A stretch of 64,000 nucleotides of DNA, taken from Pseudomonas taetrolens. Lineage in GTDB: Bacteria; Pseudomonadota; Gammaproteobacteria; Pseudomonadales; Pseudomonadaceae. The position numbers and the translations under genes were made by a program. Positions 9,313 through 20,625 of the stretch are shown here, piece by piece. Where the stretch lies: assembly GCF_900475285.1 (NCBI RefSeq), contig NZ_LS483370.1, forward strand, positions 443,501 through 507,500, in the 5' to 3' direction. Under the pieces are notes generated by a model. That model did no database searches. It was not told the origin of the DNA and saw nothing but the letters and a program-made list of their open reading frames with translations. Numbering within the stretch: position 1 is the first letter of the stretch; every line of letters begins with the position of its first letter.

Positions 9313-10995
9313 TCAATCCGGCAGCGCGATGGGGCCGATTTCATGGAACACATCGCCAGGCCCCGGGTTGTCGGCAGGCGTCTTGCCGCCGAAGTGATTC
9401 ATGATGCCCCACACGGCGTTCAATGAGGTTTGCACCGCGCCTTCAACCCAGGCCGGTGTCCAGGACACATCATCGCCGGCAATGAAGATCCCGCGTTGCT
9501 CGCTGGGCAGATCCTGCTGCATGAAGTGCGCATACATCCGCTGGTTATAACGGTAGTGACCCGGCAGTGCGCCTTTAAAAGCACCGAGGAAATGCGGGTC
9601 GGATTCCCAGGAAATGGTGATCGGATCGCCGATGATGCGGCTGGCGATGTCGACTTTGGGGTAGATTTTCTTCAGCGAATCGAGTGCCAGCTTGACGCGT
9701 TTTTCGACCGGGTGAGGGAGCATTTTCAATGCATCACTCATCCACGAGTACGACAGGCAAATCACCCCCGGTTTGTCGTCGCCGTTATCGAACAGATACG
9801 TGCCACGGGTCAGGCGGTCGGTGAGGGTCATGCTCATCAGGTCGCGGCCGGTCTCGGGATCTTTGTCCTTCCAGAACGGGCGGTCGACCATGACGAAGGT
9901 TTTGGAGGACTGCATGTAGCGCGTACGGTCCAGCGCCATCCACACTTTTTGCGAGAACAGAGACTCTTCGCACTCGATCTGCGTCGTCAGCAACCAGCTT
10001 TGGCAGGTGACCAGTACGGCTTCGTAAGGGCGTGTGACGCCCAGGTTATCGGTCACCGAAAATTGCCCGTCCGGTGAGCGGCAAATACTTTTGACCCCGG
10101 TGCGAGGTGCGCCGTGGTGCAGCGAGCTGAGGCTGGTCCCGGCTGGCCAGTGAGCGCAACGCTCCGGGACATGGCGCCAGATGCCCAGCGGCACTTGTTC
10201 GACACCGCCCACGATCAAATGCTGATGATCATCGCAGTTGGTCATCACCACGCGGAAAATTTCGAGCATCGAATTGGGGAAGTCCGAGTCCCAGCCGCCG
10301 GTGCCAAATCCAACCTGTCCAAACACTTCACGGTGCTGGAACGAAAGCTTGGCGAAGGCTTTGGAGGTGGCTACGAAGTCATAGAATGTGCGGTCGTCCC
10401 ACAGCGGGACGAGGGTGTTCCACAGTTCTTTCAGGCGCGGTACGTCACGATCGCGGATCGCCTGTTGAATATCGCCAAAGCGCGAGCCTGCTTCCAGGGC
10501 ATCAGCCCAGGCGTCGGCCACTTCCTGAAACAGCGCAGGCAAGTCCGCCAGTTTTTGAGCGTAGAACGTCTGACCTTCCAGATCGATCACGGTGCTGCCC
10601 GAAGCGGGCGTCAGCGGATTGGGAAAGGGGCTGGTCTCGAGGCCCAGTTTGTCGACGTAGTGGTAAAACGCTGTCGAGGACACCGGGAAACGCATGCCGC
10701 CCAGCTCGGCGATCACCCCTTCAGTGCCTTCAAAGGCCTGGGAGCGCAGGCGTCCGCCCATTTTCGAGGCTTCATACACCACGGGCTTGAGGCCCAGCTT
10801 CATCAGCTCATAAGCCGCGACCATCCCGGCCATCCCGGCCCCGACAATCGCTACTTCAGCGCCATGTTTGCCTGTGGGGATACTGCCCAGGCCTGACGGA
10901 TGCTCGATCCAGTCATCGAAAGCAAACGGAAAATCCGGGCCAAAGATGGTGATGGGTTTTTTACCGTCGACGGGGTGGCGATTATTCTTGTTCAT
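9313..10995 (-). CDS. davB: L-lysine 2-monooxygenase (flavin monoamine oxidase family)
   Basis: A 560-residue FAD enzyme, exactly the length I recall for P. putida DavB, and the sequence is nearly collinear with it (ITIFGPDFPFAFDDW, FGTGGWDSDFPNSMLEIF, FIAGDDVSWTPAWVEGAVQ). It oxidatively decarboxylates L-lysine to 5-aminopentanamide. The Rossmann motif VAIVGAGMAGMVAAYE binds FAD. The start at 10995 gives the standard MNKNNRHPVDGKKPI opening; an in-frame upstream extension has no support. An Lrp-type regulator is encoded just upstream in the same direction, and a candidate promoter with CTATACT lies about 40 bases before the start. Confidence 0.95.
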   Translation of the reverse strand: MNKNNRHPVDGKKPITIFGPDFPFAFDDWIEHPSGLGSIPTGKHGAEVAIVGAGMAGMVAAYELMKLGLKPVVYEASKMGGRLRSQAFEGTEGVIAELGGMRFPVSSTAFYHYVDKLGLETSPFPNPLTPASGSTVIDLEGQTFYAQKLADLPALFQEVADAWADALEAGSRFGDIQQAIRDRDVPRLKELWNTLVPLWDDRTFYDFVATSKAFAKLSFQHREVFGQVGFGTGGWDSDFPNSMLEIFRVVMTNCDDHQHLIVGGVEQVPLGIWRHVPERCAHWPAGTSLSSLHHGAPRTGVKSICRSPDGQFSVTDNLGVTRPYEAVLVTCQSWLLTTQIECEESLFSQKVWMALDRTRYMQSSKTFVMVDRPFWKDKDPETGRDLMSMTLTDRLTRGTYLFDNGDDKPGVICLSYSWMSDALKMLPHPVEKRVKLALDSLKKIYPKVDIASRIIGDPITISWESDPHFLGAFKGALPGHYRYNQRMYAHFMQQDLPSEQRGIFIAGDDVSWTPAWVEGAVQTSLNAVWGIMNHFGGKTPADNPGPGDVFHEIGPIALPD

Positions 10996-11030
10996 GGCTG
11001 ACCTTGCTGGTGACCCGCGCTGTAAGGCTG

Positions 11031-11037
11031 AGTATAG
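11031..11037 (-). promoter_or_regulatory. Candidate davB -10 element (CTATACT)
   Basis: The minus-strand heptamer CTATACT matches the extended -10 favoured by RpoS as well as sigma-70, and would place the start of transcription near 11024 with a leader of about 30 bases. No good -35 is seen at 17 bases, which also fits RpoS. An AT-rich stretch at about 11105-11150 upstream, unusual here, could hold Lrp-type sites. Confidence 0.45.
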
Positions 11038-11167
11038 GAAAAGGCAGGCGCCATGATAGGGGGCATGGAAGACGGTAATAAGACACAAACTGCCGTCGTT
11101 GTGACTTACTTTTAGTCAATATGACGAATATGGATTACATAATGTTCTATCTGTCGGACAGAACGGC

Positions 11168-11638
11168 TTATCCGCGATCGACTTTGCTACTGAGGATGAT
11201 AGACGTCGTGGTTTTCTCCACCCCTTCCACGCTACCGATCTGATCGAGTAATTGATCCAGTTGCTCAGGGGACTCGCTGCGCAGCCAGGCCACGTAATCG
11301 AACTCGCCACTGACCGCACACAACTGCTGCACCTGAGCCATCGCACTCAAGCGACGCACCACATCCTTGCCGGAGCGCGGCTGCACCGTAATCCCCACAT
11401 AAGCCTGCAGGCCGCCATCAATCAGACGCTGCCCCAAGCGCACCCCGTACCCGGTGATCACCTTGGTCTTCTCCAGACGTGCCAACCGAGACGTCACGGT
11501 GGTACGCGCAATCCCCAACTGACGCGCAAGCATCGCCACACTTTCACGGGCATTGAGCTGCAAGGCAGCAATCAATTGACGGTCTATTTCATCCAGTGCG
11601 GGCGGGCGAGTATCAAGCAAGAGAAGCTCCAATGGCAT
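11168..11638 (-). CDS. Lrp/AsnC-family transcriptional regulator
   Basis: A 156-residue feast/famine regulator: an N-terminal winged helix-turn-helix (ALDEIDRQLIAALQLNAR, then ARQLGIARTTVTSRLARLE) followed by a RAM ligand domain with the conserved CAVSGEFDYVAWLR core. It is encoded 172 bases upstream of davB on the same strand, so lysine or another amino acid as effector and davBA as target are reasonable inferences. The ATG at 11638 lacks a Shine-Dalgarno, whereas TTGGAG precedes a TTG at codon 7 (11620), which may be the true start (150 residues). Confidence 0.9.
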   Translation of the reverse strand: MPLELLLLDTRPPALDEIDRQLIAALQLNARESVAMLARQLGIARTTVTSRLARLEKTKVITGYGVRLGQRLIDGGLQAYVGITVQPRSGKDVVRRLSAMAQVQQLCAVSGEFDYVAWLRSESPEQLDQLLDQIGSVEGVEKTTTSIILSSKVDRG

Positions 11639-11699
11639 GAACGGGCAGGGCGATCATGGTACATGGCTTGGCTGCAGAGGTTGAAACCTCAAATCGCAC

Positions 11700-11729
11700 A
11701 AACAAAAAAGCCGCGCAGTGCGCGGCTTT
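11700..11729 (-). terminator. Intrinsic terminator of tRNA-Ile2
   Basis: On the minus strand AAAGCCGCGC and GCGCGGCTTT form a perfect 10-bp stem around a three-base loop, followed by TTTGTTTG. It lies five bases after the encoded CCA of the tRNA and ahead of the Lrp-type gene. Confidence 0.9.
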
Positions 11730-11734
11730 GAGTA

Positions 11735-11811
<77 letters not shown>

Positions 11812-11825
11812 TCAGTAGGTCGCGG

Positions 11826-11854
11826 ATTATAACGATGCTTTCTCGGGAGTGCTA
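11826..11854 (-). promoter_or_regulatory. tRNA promoter with perfect TATAAT
   Basis: The minus strand has TATAAT (11826-11831) followed by the GC-rich discriminator CCGCGACC, typical of stringently controlled stable-RNA genes. The -35 (TAGCAC at 17 bases) is poor. Transcription would start about eight bases before the mature tRNA. Confidence 0.55.
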
Positions 11855-11948
11855 TCCGAAAAGTCTGAAATAGGCGGGTGAAGGGCTATAGCTGAGAAAT
11901 CTGCGGCGGATGAGGGCGGGCGCGGGGAAGGTTTTTCGGTCAGAAAGC

Positions 11949-11975
11949 AAAACCCCCGGCAGGGCCGGGGGTTTT
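11949..11975 (-). terminator. Intrinsic terminator of rpoD
   Basis: AAAACCCCCGGC and GCCGGGGGTTTT form a perfect 12-bp stem with a three-base loop, ending in T residues on the minus strand. It begins five bases after the rpoD stop and closes the rpsU-dnaG-rpoD cluster. Confidence 0.93.
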
Positions 11976-11979
11976 GGGA

Positions 11980-13833
<1,854 letters not shown>

Positions 13834-13900
13834 AACACCCTATCCACTGAAGGTCTTGGCGGGCAAAAAACAAGCCGAGGATTATACCTTAGCTATGACC

Positions 13901-15856
13901 TCACGCGCCAGTTGAGGTCGGGTTCGATGCAGGATTATTACGACCCAAGAGGTCGAGTAGCTGTTTCTTTTCCTCGGTACTAAGCTCGCCTTGACGTGCT
14001 TTTCGAAGAAGTTGCTCTAGATTTCGCTCACGTTGGCGAGCTGACAAGCTAGTTATGGTGTCGAAAAACTGTTGTTCAAGGTTGTCGGCATCAATTAGCC
14101 ATTCCTTTTCCAGCAGTCTTTGCAGTAAGCGTCCCTGTTCAGTGCCGTGCCAGCGGGACAGCAACTGGATAGAGCTTAGCTTAGGATTTTTCTGTACGGC
14201 CTCGACCAGAGCGATCAATAGTTGATTGTTAGTCTGGTCTTCTGCGGCAAAGTGCCCGGCGTCTTCAACTTTTTTGGCCAGTTGCGGGTGATGCAGCAGC
14301 GTGCGCAGTGCGGTCAGCGTGGGTGGTTCAACCCCTACCGGGATCCAGGCCTGTTCGCGCTCGCCTGTGCGCTTGCCTTTTTTGTCCCACGGTTTGTTTT
14401 CCCATTTTTTGCCGCCGGCACCGGGTTTTTTCGGCGTCCACTCCTGCTGAGGGAGGTAGACGTCCGGTTGCTGGAAGTCGCTGTAATCGGGCATGGCATC
14501 ATAGTCAATGCCGGGGTCGTACGTGGGTTGGGCCTGGGTCTTTGCGGGCGCATTTTGCGCCAGCTGGCTCACGGCCTCGCTGTTGAGTCCGGTGATTTCG
14601 CTGAGGCGCTGACGCATCAAGGTCCGCAGGTTGGCGCCCGGGACTTTGTCGATCAGCGGGGCCGCCAGCGTGGCCATGTGGGCTTTGCCCTCCAGGGAGC
14701 GCGGATCGGCTTCTTCGGTCAATTGCTGGAAGAAGTAATCGGCCAGCGGTTGTGCGTGCTGGTTGATGCGTGCCTTGAAAGCGTCAGTGCCTTCGGAGCG
14801 GACCAGGGTATCCGGGTCTTCACCTTCGGGCAGGAACAGAAAGCGTGCGCGGCGACCGTCCTGCAAGCAGGGCAGGGTGGCTTCGAGTGCGCGCCAGGCG
14901 GCATTGCGGCCTGCCTGGTCGCCATCAAAACAGAATAAAACGCTGGGTACCACGCGAAACAGGCGCTTCATGTGTTCTTCGCTGGTTGCGGTACCCAGCG
15001 TTGCGACGGCGTTGCGCAGGCCTTGCTGGGCGAGCGCGATAACGTCCATGTAGCCTTCGACCACGATGATTTCATCGAGGCTGCGATTGAATTTGCGGGC
15101 CTCGAACAGCCCGTACAGTTCCTGGCCTTTGTGGAACACCGGTGTTTCCGGGGAGTTCAGGTACTTGGGTTTGTCGTCCCCCAGAACTCGTCCGCCAAAG
15201 GCAATGATACGGCCACGGCTGTCGCGGATCGGAAACATGACGCGATCGCGGAAGCGGTCATAGCGTTTTCCGGTCTCGGCGTTTTCAACCAGCAGGCCGG
15301 CATCGATCATGGCTTTTTGCTGCAGAGTATCGTTGCTCAAGTGCTTGAACAGATTGTCCCAGCCGGGCGGAGCAAAGCCGAGGCCGAAGTCGCGGGCTAT
15401 TTCGCCGGTGAGGCCTCGGCCTTTCAAGTAGTCCACAGCGGCTTTGCGTGCCGGATGGCTTTTCAAGGCCTGGCGATAAAAGTCGGCTGCGGCGGTCAGA
15501 AGGGGGTAGAGCGGAGAGTCGGTCGGTTGCCGTGGTTTATGTGGGCGTCCGCTTTCTTCCCGGGGTATTTCCATGCCTGCGGCTTTGGCCAGTTCTTCGA
15601 CGGCCTGGGGGAAATCCAGGTTGTCGTGGTCCATGATGAAGCCGAGGGCATTGCCGCCAGCGCCGCAGCCAAAGCAGTAGTAGAACTGTTTGTCCGGGCT
15701 GACGCTGAAGGAGGGGGTTTTTTCTTTGTGGAAGGGGCAGCAGGCGGTGTAGTTCTTGCCGGCTTTCTTCATTTGCACGCGCGAGCTGACGACATCGACG
15801 ATATCGGTACGGTTCAGAAGGTCGTCAATAAAGCTCTGGGGGATTAACCCGGCCAT
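13901..15856 (-). CDS. dnaG: DNA primase
   Basis: A 651-residue primase. The N-terminal CHC2 zinc finger is CPFHKEKTPSF with CFGCGAGG; the TOPRIM catalytic core shows IIVVEGYMDVIAL and LFCFDGDQAGR; the C-terminal third contains the DnaB-interaction region after a charged linker (about residues 460-500). It makes RNA primers for replication. The preceding 474 bases to rpsU are noncoding, and rpoD follows after 67 bases, as in the classic cluster that links translation, replication and transcription initiation. Confidence 0.99.
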   Translation of the reverse strand: MAGLIPQSFIDDLLNRTDIVDVVSSRVQMKKAGKNYTACCPFHKEKTPSFSVSPDKQFYYCFGCGAGGNALGFIMDHDNLDFPQAVEELAKAAGMEIPREESGRPHKPRQPTDSPLYPLLTAAADFYRQALKSHPARKAAVDYLKGRGLTGEIARDFGLGFAPPGWDNLFKHLSNDTLQQKAMIDAGLLVENAETGKRYDRFRDRVMFPIRDSRGRIIAFGGRVLGDDKPKYLNSPETPVFHKGQELYGLFEARKFNRSLDEIIVVEGYMDVIALAQQGLRNAVATLGTATSEEHMKRLFRVVPSVLFCFDGDQAGRNAAWRALEATLPCLQDGRRARFLFLPEGEDPDTLVRSEGTDAFKARINQHAQPLADYFFQQLTEEADPRSLEGKAHMATLAAPLIDKVPGANLRTLMRQRLSEITGLNSEAVSQLAQNAPAKTQAQPTYDPGIDYDAMPDYSDFQQPDVYLPQQEWTPKKPGAGGKKWENKPWDKKGKRTGEREQAWIPVGVEPPTLTALRTLLHHPQLAKKVEDAGHFAAEDQTNNQLLIALVEAVQKNPKLSSIQLLSRWHGTEQGRLLQRLLEKEWLIDADNLEQQFFDTITSLSARQRERNLEQLLRKARQGELSTEEKKQLLDLLGRNNPASNPTSTGA

Positions 15857-16330
15857 GGCGTTCTCGTCATCACTGCGCTGAAATTAACCCGTATAAAGGG
15901 CGTGGTCATCAAGGCGTGCAGGCGAAGGCTCTGCTCGATCGTGGGACGTCAGCTCAATCATTTAGGGGGAGTGTAACTGTCGAAACTCCGCTGACTCATT
16001 TTTAATCAGGGTGAATGGGGTTCGATAGGTGTTGCGCTCTGAGTCCGGCATTGACCAATGGCTGGTCTCGGATAGCTCATAAGCAGACACTGGAGAGGTG
16101 TCTTGGGCTGATCGTCTTTGGGAAAATCAGAGAAGTGTGCTCGTCGGTAGCCTTGGAAGGCTCGTCAGTAAAGACGTGCACCGCTGGCTATTAGACCAGG
16201 TCTGACGTGATGTAGCGTTTCGTCGCGGTCGCATCTGCGGCCTTGACGGTAAAGCTTGTAACGTGTTGCAACTGCCTACGGCCCGGCTTTAGGCCGGGCT
16301 TGGCAGAAGCTTGCTACGAACGTCTGTGTA
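15857..16330 (-). other. Noncoding 474-base spacer between rpsU and dnaG
   Basis: No open frame with a start and ribosome binding site is convincing on either strand. Next to rpsU the minus strand has the hairpin GCCCGGC-CTAAA-GCCGGGC (16281-16299) without a U-tract, a possible partial terminator as reported for the E. coli rpsU-dnaG junction. Further short palindromes occur, such as AGACC-A-GGTCT at 16194-16204 and GGAGT...ACTCC at 15968-15989. The stretch could hold an internal promoter, an mRNA processing site or a small RNA. Confidence 0.5.
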
Positions 16331-16546
16331 TTAGTACAGACGAACGGCGCGGCGCTGCTCGCGCTGAACTTTCTTCGCGTGACGCTTAACAGCGGCTGCT
16401 GCTTTACGCTTACGCTCAGAAGTCGGCTTCTCGTAAAATTCGCGGCTGCGAACTTCAGCCAGTACACCGGCTTTTTCGCAGGAGCGCTTGAAACGACGCA
16501 GAGCTACGTCGAAGGGTTCGTTCTCTTTTACTTTGACGGCTGGCAT
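16331..16546 (-). CDS. rpsU: 30S ribosomal protein bS21
   Basis: The 71-residue, strongly basic ribosomal protein bS21 ([20 protein letters not shown] at the start, [18 protein letters not shown] at the end) acts near the anti-Shine-Dalgarno end of 16S rRNA during initiation. It is divergent from tsaD, the usual bacterial arrangement, and heads the rpsU-dnaG-rpoD cluster. AAGG lies nine bases before the ATG, and a good promoter is seen about 85 bases upstream. Confidence 0.99.
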
Positions 16547-16628
16547 CCAGAGCTACCTTCATTCATTACCGGGGTCAACGTCTCAAGGCAAAATCGCGTT
16601 GGAAGACGTCGGTTTTTAAGGGTTGCGG

Positions 16629-16657
16629 ATGTTAACCCCTCATCGCCCGGAATGCAA
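16629..16657 (-). promoter_or_regulatory. Promoter of rpsU-dnaG-rpoD
   Basis: The minus strand carries TTGCAT (16652-16657), a 17-base spacer and TAACAT (16629-16634), giving a leader of about 75 bases before rpsU. It is the best sigma-70 match in the rpsU/tsaD divergent region. Confidence 0.6.
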
Positions 16658-16744
16658 AGCCTCTGATCGAAAACCGCTGGCCGGGCGCGGAAGTGGCGAC
16701 TATTATGCGCGGCTTCGAATTTAGCCTCTACAAGGCGTAAACCC

Positions 16745-17770
16745 ATGCTAGTACTGGGATTAGAAACCTCTTGCGACGAAACCGGCGTCGCGCTGTACGA
16801 CAGTGAGCGTGGGCTTTTGGCCGATGCACTGTTCAGTCAGATCGACCTGCACCGCGCTTATGGCGGTGTAGTACCGGAGCTCGCCTCGCGGGATCACGTT
16901 AAGCGCATGCTGCCGTTGATTCGTCAGGTGTTGGCCGAGGCCGACTGTGTGCCTACCGAGATCGATGCGATTGCCTACACCGCCGGGCCTGGATTGGTCG
17001 GAGCCCTGCTGGTAGGGGCTTCTTGCGCTCAGGCGCTGGCTTTTGCCTGGGGCATTCCGGCCCTTGGCGTGCATCACATGGAAGGGCACTTGTTGGCCCC
17101 GATGCTCGAAGAGCAGCCACCGGAATTCCCGTTCGTCGCTTTGTTGGTATCGGGAGGTCATACGCAGCTGGTTCGCGTTGATGGCATCGGCGAATACGAA
17201 TTGTTGGGCGAGACCCTGGACGATGCGGCCGGGGAAGCGTTCGACAAGACGGCGAAGATGATGGGGCTCAATTATCCGGGTGGTCCGGAGATCGCGCGAC
17301 TGGCGGCTCAGGGCGTTGCAGGGCGGTTCGTGTTCCCTCGGCCCATGACTGACCGTCCGGGGCTGGAGTTCAGCTTCAGCGGTCTCAAGACCTTTGCCTT
17401 GAATACATGGCAGCGCTGTGTAGCGGCGGGGGACGATACCGAGCAGACCCGTTGTGATATTTCTCTGGCGTTCCAGCAAGCGGTGGTTGAAACACTGACC
17501 ATCAAGTGCAAGCGGGCGCTGAAGCACGCTGGCATGAAGCGGCTGGTGATTGCCGGGGGCGTCAGCGCCAACAAGGCTTTGCGCGTTTCGCTCGAGAAAA
17601 TGCTGGGCGACATGAATGGCAATGTTTACTACGCTCGTCCAGAGTTCTGCACGGACAATGGCGCGATGATCGCCTTTGCCGGCTGTCAGCGTTTGCAGGC
17701 TGGCCAGCACGAAAGTCTGGCAATCAGTGTGCAGGCGCGCTGGCCGATGGAGCAGTTAAAACCTTTGTGA
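16745..17770 (+). CDS. tsaD: tRNA N6-adenosine threonylcarbamoyltransferase TsaD
   Basis: TsaD transfers the threonylcarbamoyl group onto A37 of ANN-decoding tRNAs, working with TsaB, TsaC and TsaE. The 341-residue product begins [18 protein letters not shown] and has the metal-binding HHMEGH motif and the ASKH-fold phosphate loops [10 protein letters not shown] and [13 protein letters not shown]. The length is normal. It faces away from rpsU across 198 bases. Downstream it converges with plsY without a clear terminator in the 55-base gap. Confidence 0.99.
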   Translation: MLVLGLETSCDETGVALYDSERGLLADALFSQIDLHRAYGGVVPELASRDHVKRMLPLIRQVLAEADCVPTEIDAIAYTAGPGLVGALLVGASCAQALAFAWGIPALGVHHMEGHLLAPMLEEQPPEFPFVALLVSGGHTQLVRVDGIGEYELLGETLDDAAGEAFDKTAKMMGLNYPGGPEIARLAAQGVAGRFVFPRPMTDRPGLEFSFSGLKTFALNTWQRCVAAGDDTEQTRCDISLAFQQAVVETLTIKCKRALKHAGMKRLVIAGGVSANKALRVSLEKMLGDMNGNVYYARPEFCTDNGAMIAFAGCQRLQAGQHESLAISVQARWPMEQLKPL

Positions 17771-17825
17771 GGGTGTGCGTGAGCGGGGTTTGAGCGGGTG
17801 CGTGAGTTCTGTTCACCCGGATAAT

Positions 17826-18395
17826 TCAGAAATGCCGTTCGCGCCCGGCCACCAGGTCGCGTAAATTGCTGCGATGTCGCCAGACGATCAATGCCGTCAA
17901 GGCGCACATCGGCAGCAAGGCGGCCGATTCTTGCCAGGCCAGTAGTGGCAGGGTCAGGGGTGTGGCAATCAGGGCCGCCAGCGAGCTGGTACGGCTTAGC
18001 TGGAAGGTCAGCAGCCAGGCAGCAACGGCCAGCAATGCGGCGGGCGGGTAAAGCCCCAGCAGCATGCCGGCAGCCGTGGCGACGCCTTTCCCGCCCTTGA
18101 AGCGGAAGTACACCGGGTACATGTGTCCGATCACGGCGCAGATGCCGATCCAGGCTTGTTGCTGGAGCGGGAGACCGATCTGGTTGGCCAGTAATACGGG
18201 CAGCAGGCCTTTGCAGAAGTCGCCGAACAGGGTCAGGATGGCGAGCTTTTTACCGGCCAGACGCAACATGTTGGTCGCGCCAGCATTGCCTGATCCACTC
18301 ATTCGCGGGTCGGGATTTCCCGTCACACGGCTGAGCAAAATGGCGAAGGACAGAGAGCCGAGCAGGTAGGCGAGGATCGCCAGTAACCAAAACAT
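17826..18395 (-). CDS. plsY: Glycerol-3-phosphate acyltransferase PlsY
   Basis: PlsY acylates glycerol-3-phosphate using acyl phosphate, the first step of phospholipid synthesis in the inner membrane. The 189-residue protein has five or so hydrophobic segments. The three conserved motifs are present: [13 protein letters not shown], the glycine-rich [16 protein letters not shown], and a final [13 protein letters not shown]. The start at 18395 gives the normal N-terminus. It is divergent from folB across 75 bases. Confidence 0.97.
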   Translation of the reverse strand: MFWLLAILAYLLGSLSFAILLSRVTGNPDPRMSGSGNAGATNMLRLAGKKLAILTLFGDFCKGLLPVLLANQIGLPLQQQAWIGICAVIGHMYPVYFRFKGGKGVATAAGMLLGLYPPAALLAVAAWLLTFQLSRTSSLAALIATPLTLPLLAWQESAALLPMCALTALIVWRHRSNLRDLVAGRERHF

Positions 18396-18470
18396 GCTAA
18401 CTATTCCGGGCGAGGATGCCCCTGATTCTAACGGCGCATTGCGCCCTTGTCGTGCTGCGGAGAAAAGTGC

Positions 18471-18824
18471 TTGGACAGAGTGTTTATCGAAGGCCTGGAA
18501 GTCGACACCGTCATTGGTGCCTATGACTGGGAGCGTGGCATCCGTCAGTGCCTGCGGCTGGATTTGAGTTTTGCGTGGGATAACCGTCCTGCTGCTGCGG
18601 GCGATGATCTGACCTTGGCACTGGATTACGCGAGTGTTTCGTCGCGAATTCAGGCTTTTGCCGAAAAGGCGCAATTTCAACTGGTTGAAACCTTCGCCGA
18701 GCGTCTGGCCGAGGTCTTGATGAGTGAGTTCAATATTCCCTGGTTGCACCTCAAGCTGACCAAGCCCGGCGCGGTTGCGGCGGCCACAGGCGTGGGCGTG
18801 GAGATAGAGCGCGGATGTCGCTGA
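18471..18824 (+). CDS. folB: Dihydroneopterin aldolase
   Basis: FolB converts dihydroneopterin to 6-hydroxymethyldihydropterin and glycolaldehyde in folate synthesis. The 117-residue protein opens [20 protein letters not shown], with the catalytic Glu near residue 21 and the later Lys in LKLTKPGAV. The likely start is TTG at 18471, preceded by GGAG at eight bases, because it gives the standard family N-terminus; a longer frame from 18447 is possible. Its stop overlaps the folK start by ten bases, so the two successive folate enzymes are coupled. Confidence 0.93.
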   Translation: MDRVFIEGLEVDTVIGAYDWERGIRQCLRLDLSFAWDNRPAAAGDDLTLALDYASVSSRIQAFAEKAQFQLVETFAERLAEVLMSEFNIPWLHLKLTKPGAVAAATGVGVEIERGCR

Positions 18825-19339
18825 CTCGGATTTTTCTCGGGCTGGGCAGCAATGTCGAGCGTGAAAAGCATTTGGATGCCGGTCTCGAAGCGCTGGCCGT
18901 TTTCTTGCGGGACATGCAGTGTTCACCGGTGTTCGAAAGTCAGCCGGTAGGGATCAAAAGCGGGCCTTTTTTCAACTTGGTGGTGTCTGCTCAAACGGAT
19001 TTGCCACTGGCCGAGCTAAGCCGACGTTTGAAACTGATCGAGGCTGATAACGGTCGTTATGCGCAAGATCGTAAAGGATTGCCTTTGGATATCGACGTGT
19101 TGTTCTACGGCGATCTGGAGGGTAATTTTGATGGATTGATCCTGCCGCGTGCCGAGATCCTCAAAAATGCATTCGTGCTCTGGCCGTTGTCATTGATGGC
19201 TGCGGACAAAGTCCATCCGGGCACAGGCGAAACCCTGGCCCGGATGTGGGCGGATGCGCAGATCGACCAAGTGCTCGCCCCAGTGGCATTTGAGTGGCGA
19301 GGCGTGCAATTAACGCCGGAGCGCATGCTTATTGGTTAA
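18815..19339 (+). CDS. folK: 6-hydroxymethyl-7,8-dihydropterin pyrophosphokinase
   Basis: HPPK transfers pyrophosphate from ATP to hydroxymethyldihydropterin, the step after FolB. The 174-residue product shows [14 protein letters not shown] at the N-terminus, the [14 protein letters not shown] substrate loop, DIDVLFYGD (the two metal-binding aspartates) and [16 protein letters not shown], which corresponds to the LPHPRa..R.FVL.PL motif, here with Lys-Asn-Ala instead of the usual Arg-Pro-Phe-type residues. Slightly longer than the E. coli enzyme. The start lies inside the folB end. Confidence 0.95.
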   Translation: MSLTRIFLGLGSNVEREKHLDAGLEALAVFLRDMQCSPVFESQPVGIKSGPFFNLVVSAQTDLPLAELSRRLKLIEADNGRYAQDRKGLPLDIDVLFYGDLEGNFDGLILPRAEILKNAFVLWPLSLMAADKVHPGTGETLARMWADAQIDQVLAPVAFEWRGVQLTPERMLIG

Positions 19340-19371
19340 CCCGTTGCCGCTGCCGGGTCTTGAAGATCCCT

Positions 19372-19397
19372 CGGACCTTCCTTCGGCAGCGTCTACA
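19372..19397 (-). repeat. Variant REP sequence overlapping the cca stop codon
   Basis: Read on the minus strand, CTGTAGACGCTGCCGAAGG followed by AAGGTCCG keeps the GTAG head, the CTGCCGAAGG core and the GTCCG tail of the REP pair found at 45300-45445, with changes between. The TAG of the GTAG head is the cca stop codon. It fills the space between folK and cca. Confidence 0.6.
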
Positions 19398-20625
19398 GAG
19401 GTTGCCTCGCGTTCTTGTAGGCCTGCAGTGCCTTGAGGCGTTCGTGTTTCAGGGCTTCGCCGAGCTGCGGGCCTTTGAAACCTTGCTCCAGCAAGGGTTG
19501 CACGGCCACCGCCTGGGCCGCCAAGGCTGCGCCGCGCAAGTAGTCGGCTTGCGGATACGGTCGATTTTCCAGTCCCTGACGTCCTTTGGCGTCCATTTCG
19601 CACGCGACGATAAACTCCTCAAAACGCTGTGGCCGACGGTACACATCAAAGCGCTGCAGCAATTCCAGCAGGGTCGAGGCCTTAAGCTCCAGGGCGCGAT
19701 GGCCGTGGGTGTGATATTCACCCACCAGCAGTGCCAATTCCTGACAATCACGGGGCACTTTGTAGCGGTCGTTCACTGCCTTGATCAGACGCAAACCCTT
19801 GTGCTCGTGGGCAATGTGTCGTGGCCACTCGCTCGCGGGTGTCAGCCCCTTCCCAAGATCATGCAGCAGGCACGCCCAGCGTACCGTCAGCGGCTGCTCA
19901 TGCAGTGCAGATTGCTCCAGTACGCTCAGGGTATGCAGGCCGCTATCGATTTCCGGGTGGTGAGCGGGAGGTTGCGGCACCCCGAACAGGGCGTTGACCT
20001 CGGGCAGCAACACTTCAAGTGCATCACAGCTGCGCAGTGCCTCAATAAACACATGAGGATGCTTTTCCATCAGTGCGCGAGATATCTCTTTCCAGCAGCG
20101 TTCCGGCGTCAGAGCTTGCAACTCGCCGGATCTGGCCAGTTGACGCATGAGTTCCAGCGTTTGGGGGGCGATGCTGAAGCCGAGCCCGGCATAGCGCGCT
20201 GCAAAACGGGCTACACGCAAGACCCTGAGAGGATCTTCGGCGAATGCGGGGGAAACATGGCGCAAAATCCGCGCTTCGAGATCGCGCTTGCCATCATAGG
20301 GGTCGGTGATATTACCTTCGTCGTCTTCTGCCATTGCATTGATGGTCAAGTCGCGACGGATCAGGTCTTCTTCAAGGGTGACGTCGGGGCTCGCATGAAA
20401 CACAAAGCCGCCATAACCCCGGCCACTTTTGCGCTCGGTGCGCGCCAGTGCATATTCTTCTCCGGTTTTTGGGTGAAGAAATACCGGGAAGTCAGAGCCC
20501 ACAGGGCGATAACCCTTGGCAAGCATCTGTTCGGCTGTAGCGCCTACCACCACCCGGTCGATATCGGTGACGGGGATGCCCAGAAGGCGATCACGGACAG
20601 CGCCGCCCACTTTATAAATCTTCAT
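19393..20625 (-). CDS. cca: CCA-adding tRNA nucleotidyltransferase with HD domain
   Basis: A 410-residue multifunctional CCA protein that builds or repairs the 3'-CCA of tRNAs. The class II nucleotidyltransferase head is seen in [13 protein letters not shown] and the DID metal carboxylates, followed by [10 protein letters not shown] and [13 protein letters not shown]. The C-terminal HD phosphohydrolase domain shows CLLHDLGKG. The start is at 20625, preceded by GGAGG and TTTTT; those bases are also the 3' arm and U-tract of a terminator-like hairpin. The last codons end in a TAG provided by a REP-like repeat. Confidence 0.97.
   Translation of the reverse strand: MKIYKVGGAVRDRLLGIPVTDIDRVVVGATAEQMLAKGYRPVGSDFPVFLHPKTGEEYALARTERKSGRGYGGFVFHASPDVTLEEDLIRRDLTINAMAEDDEGNITDPYDGKRDLEARILRHVSPAFAEDPLRVLRVARFAARYAGLGFSIAPQTLELMRQLARSGELQALTPERCWKEISRALMEKHPHVFIEALRSCDALEVLLPEVNALFGVPQPPAHHPEIDSGLHTLSVLEQSALHEQPLTVRWACLLHDLGKGLTPASEWPRHIAHEHKGLRLIKAVNDRYKVPRDCQELALLVGEYHTHGHRALELKASTLLELLQRFDVYRRPQRFEEFIVACEMDAKGRQGLENRPYPQADYLRGAALAAQAVAVQPLLEQGFKGPQLGEALKHERLKALQAYKNARQPL

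Noticed and set aside
14222..15847. Long plus-strand frames opposite dnaG
   Set aside because: These are shadow frames of a conserved primase gene.
17826..18926. A 366-codon frame extending plsY upstream through folB
   Set aside because: The PlsY family starts at 18395. The extension is antisense to folB and lacks any domain.
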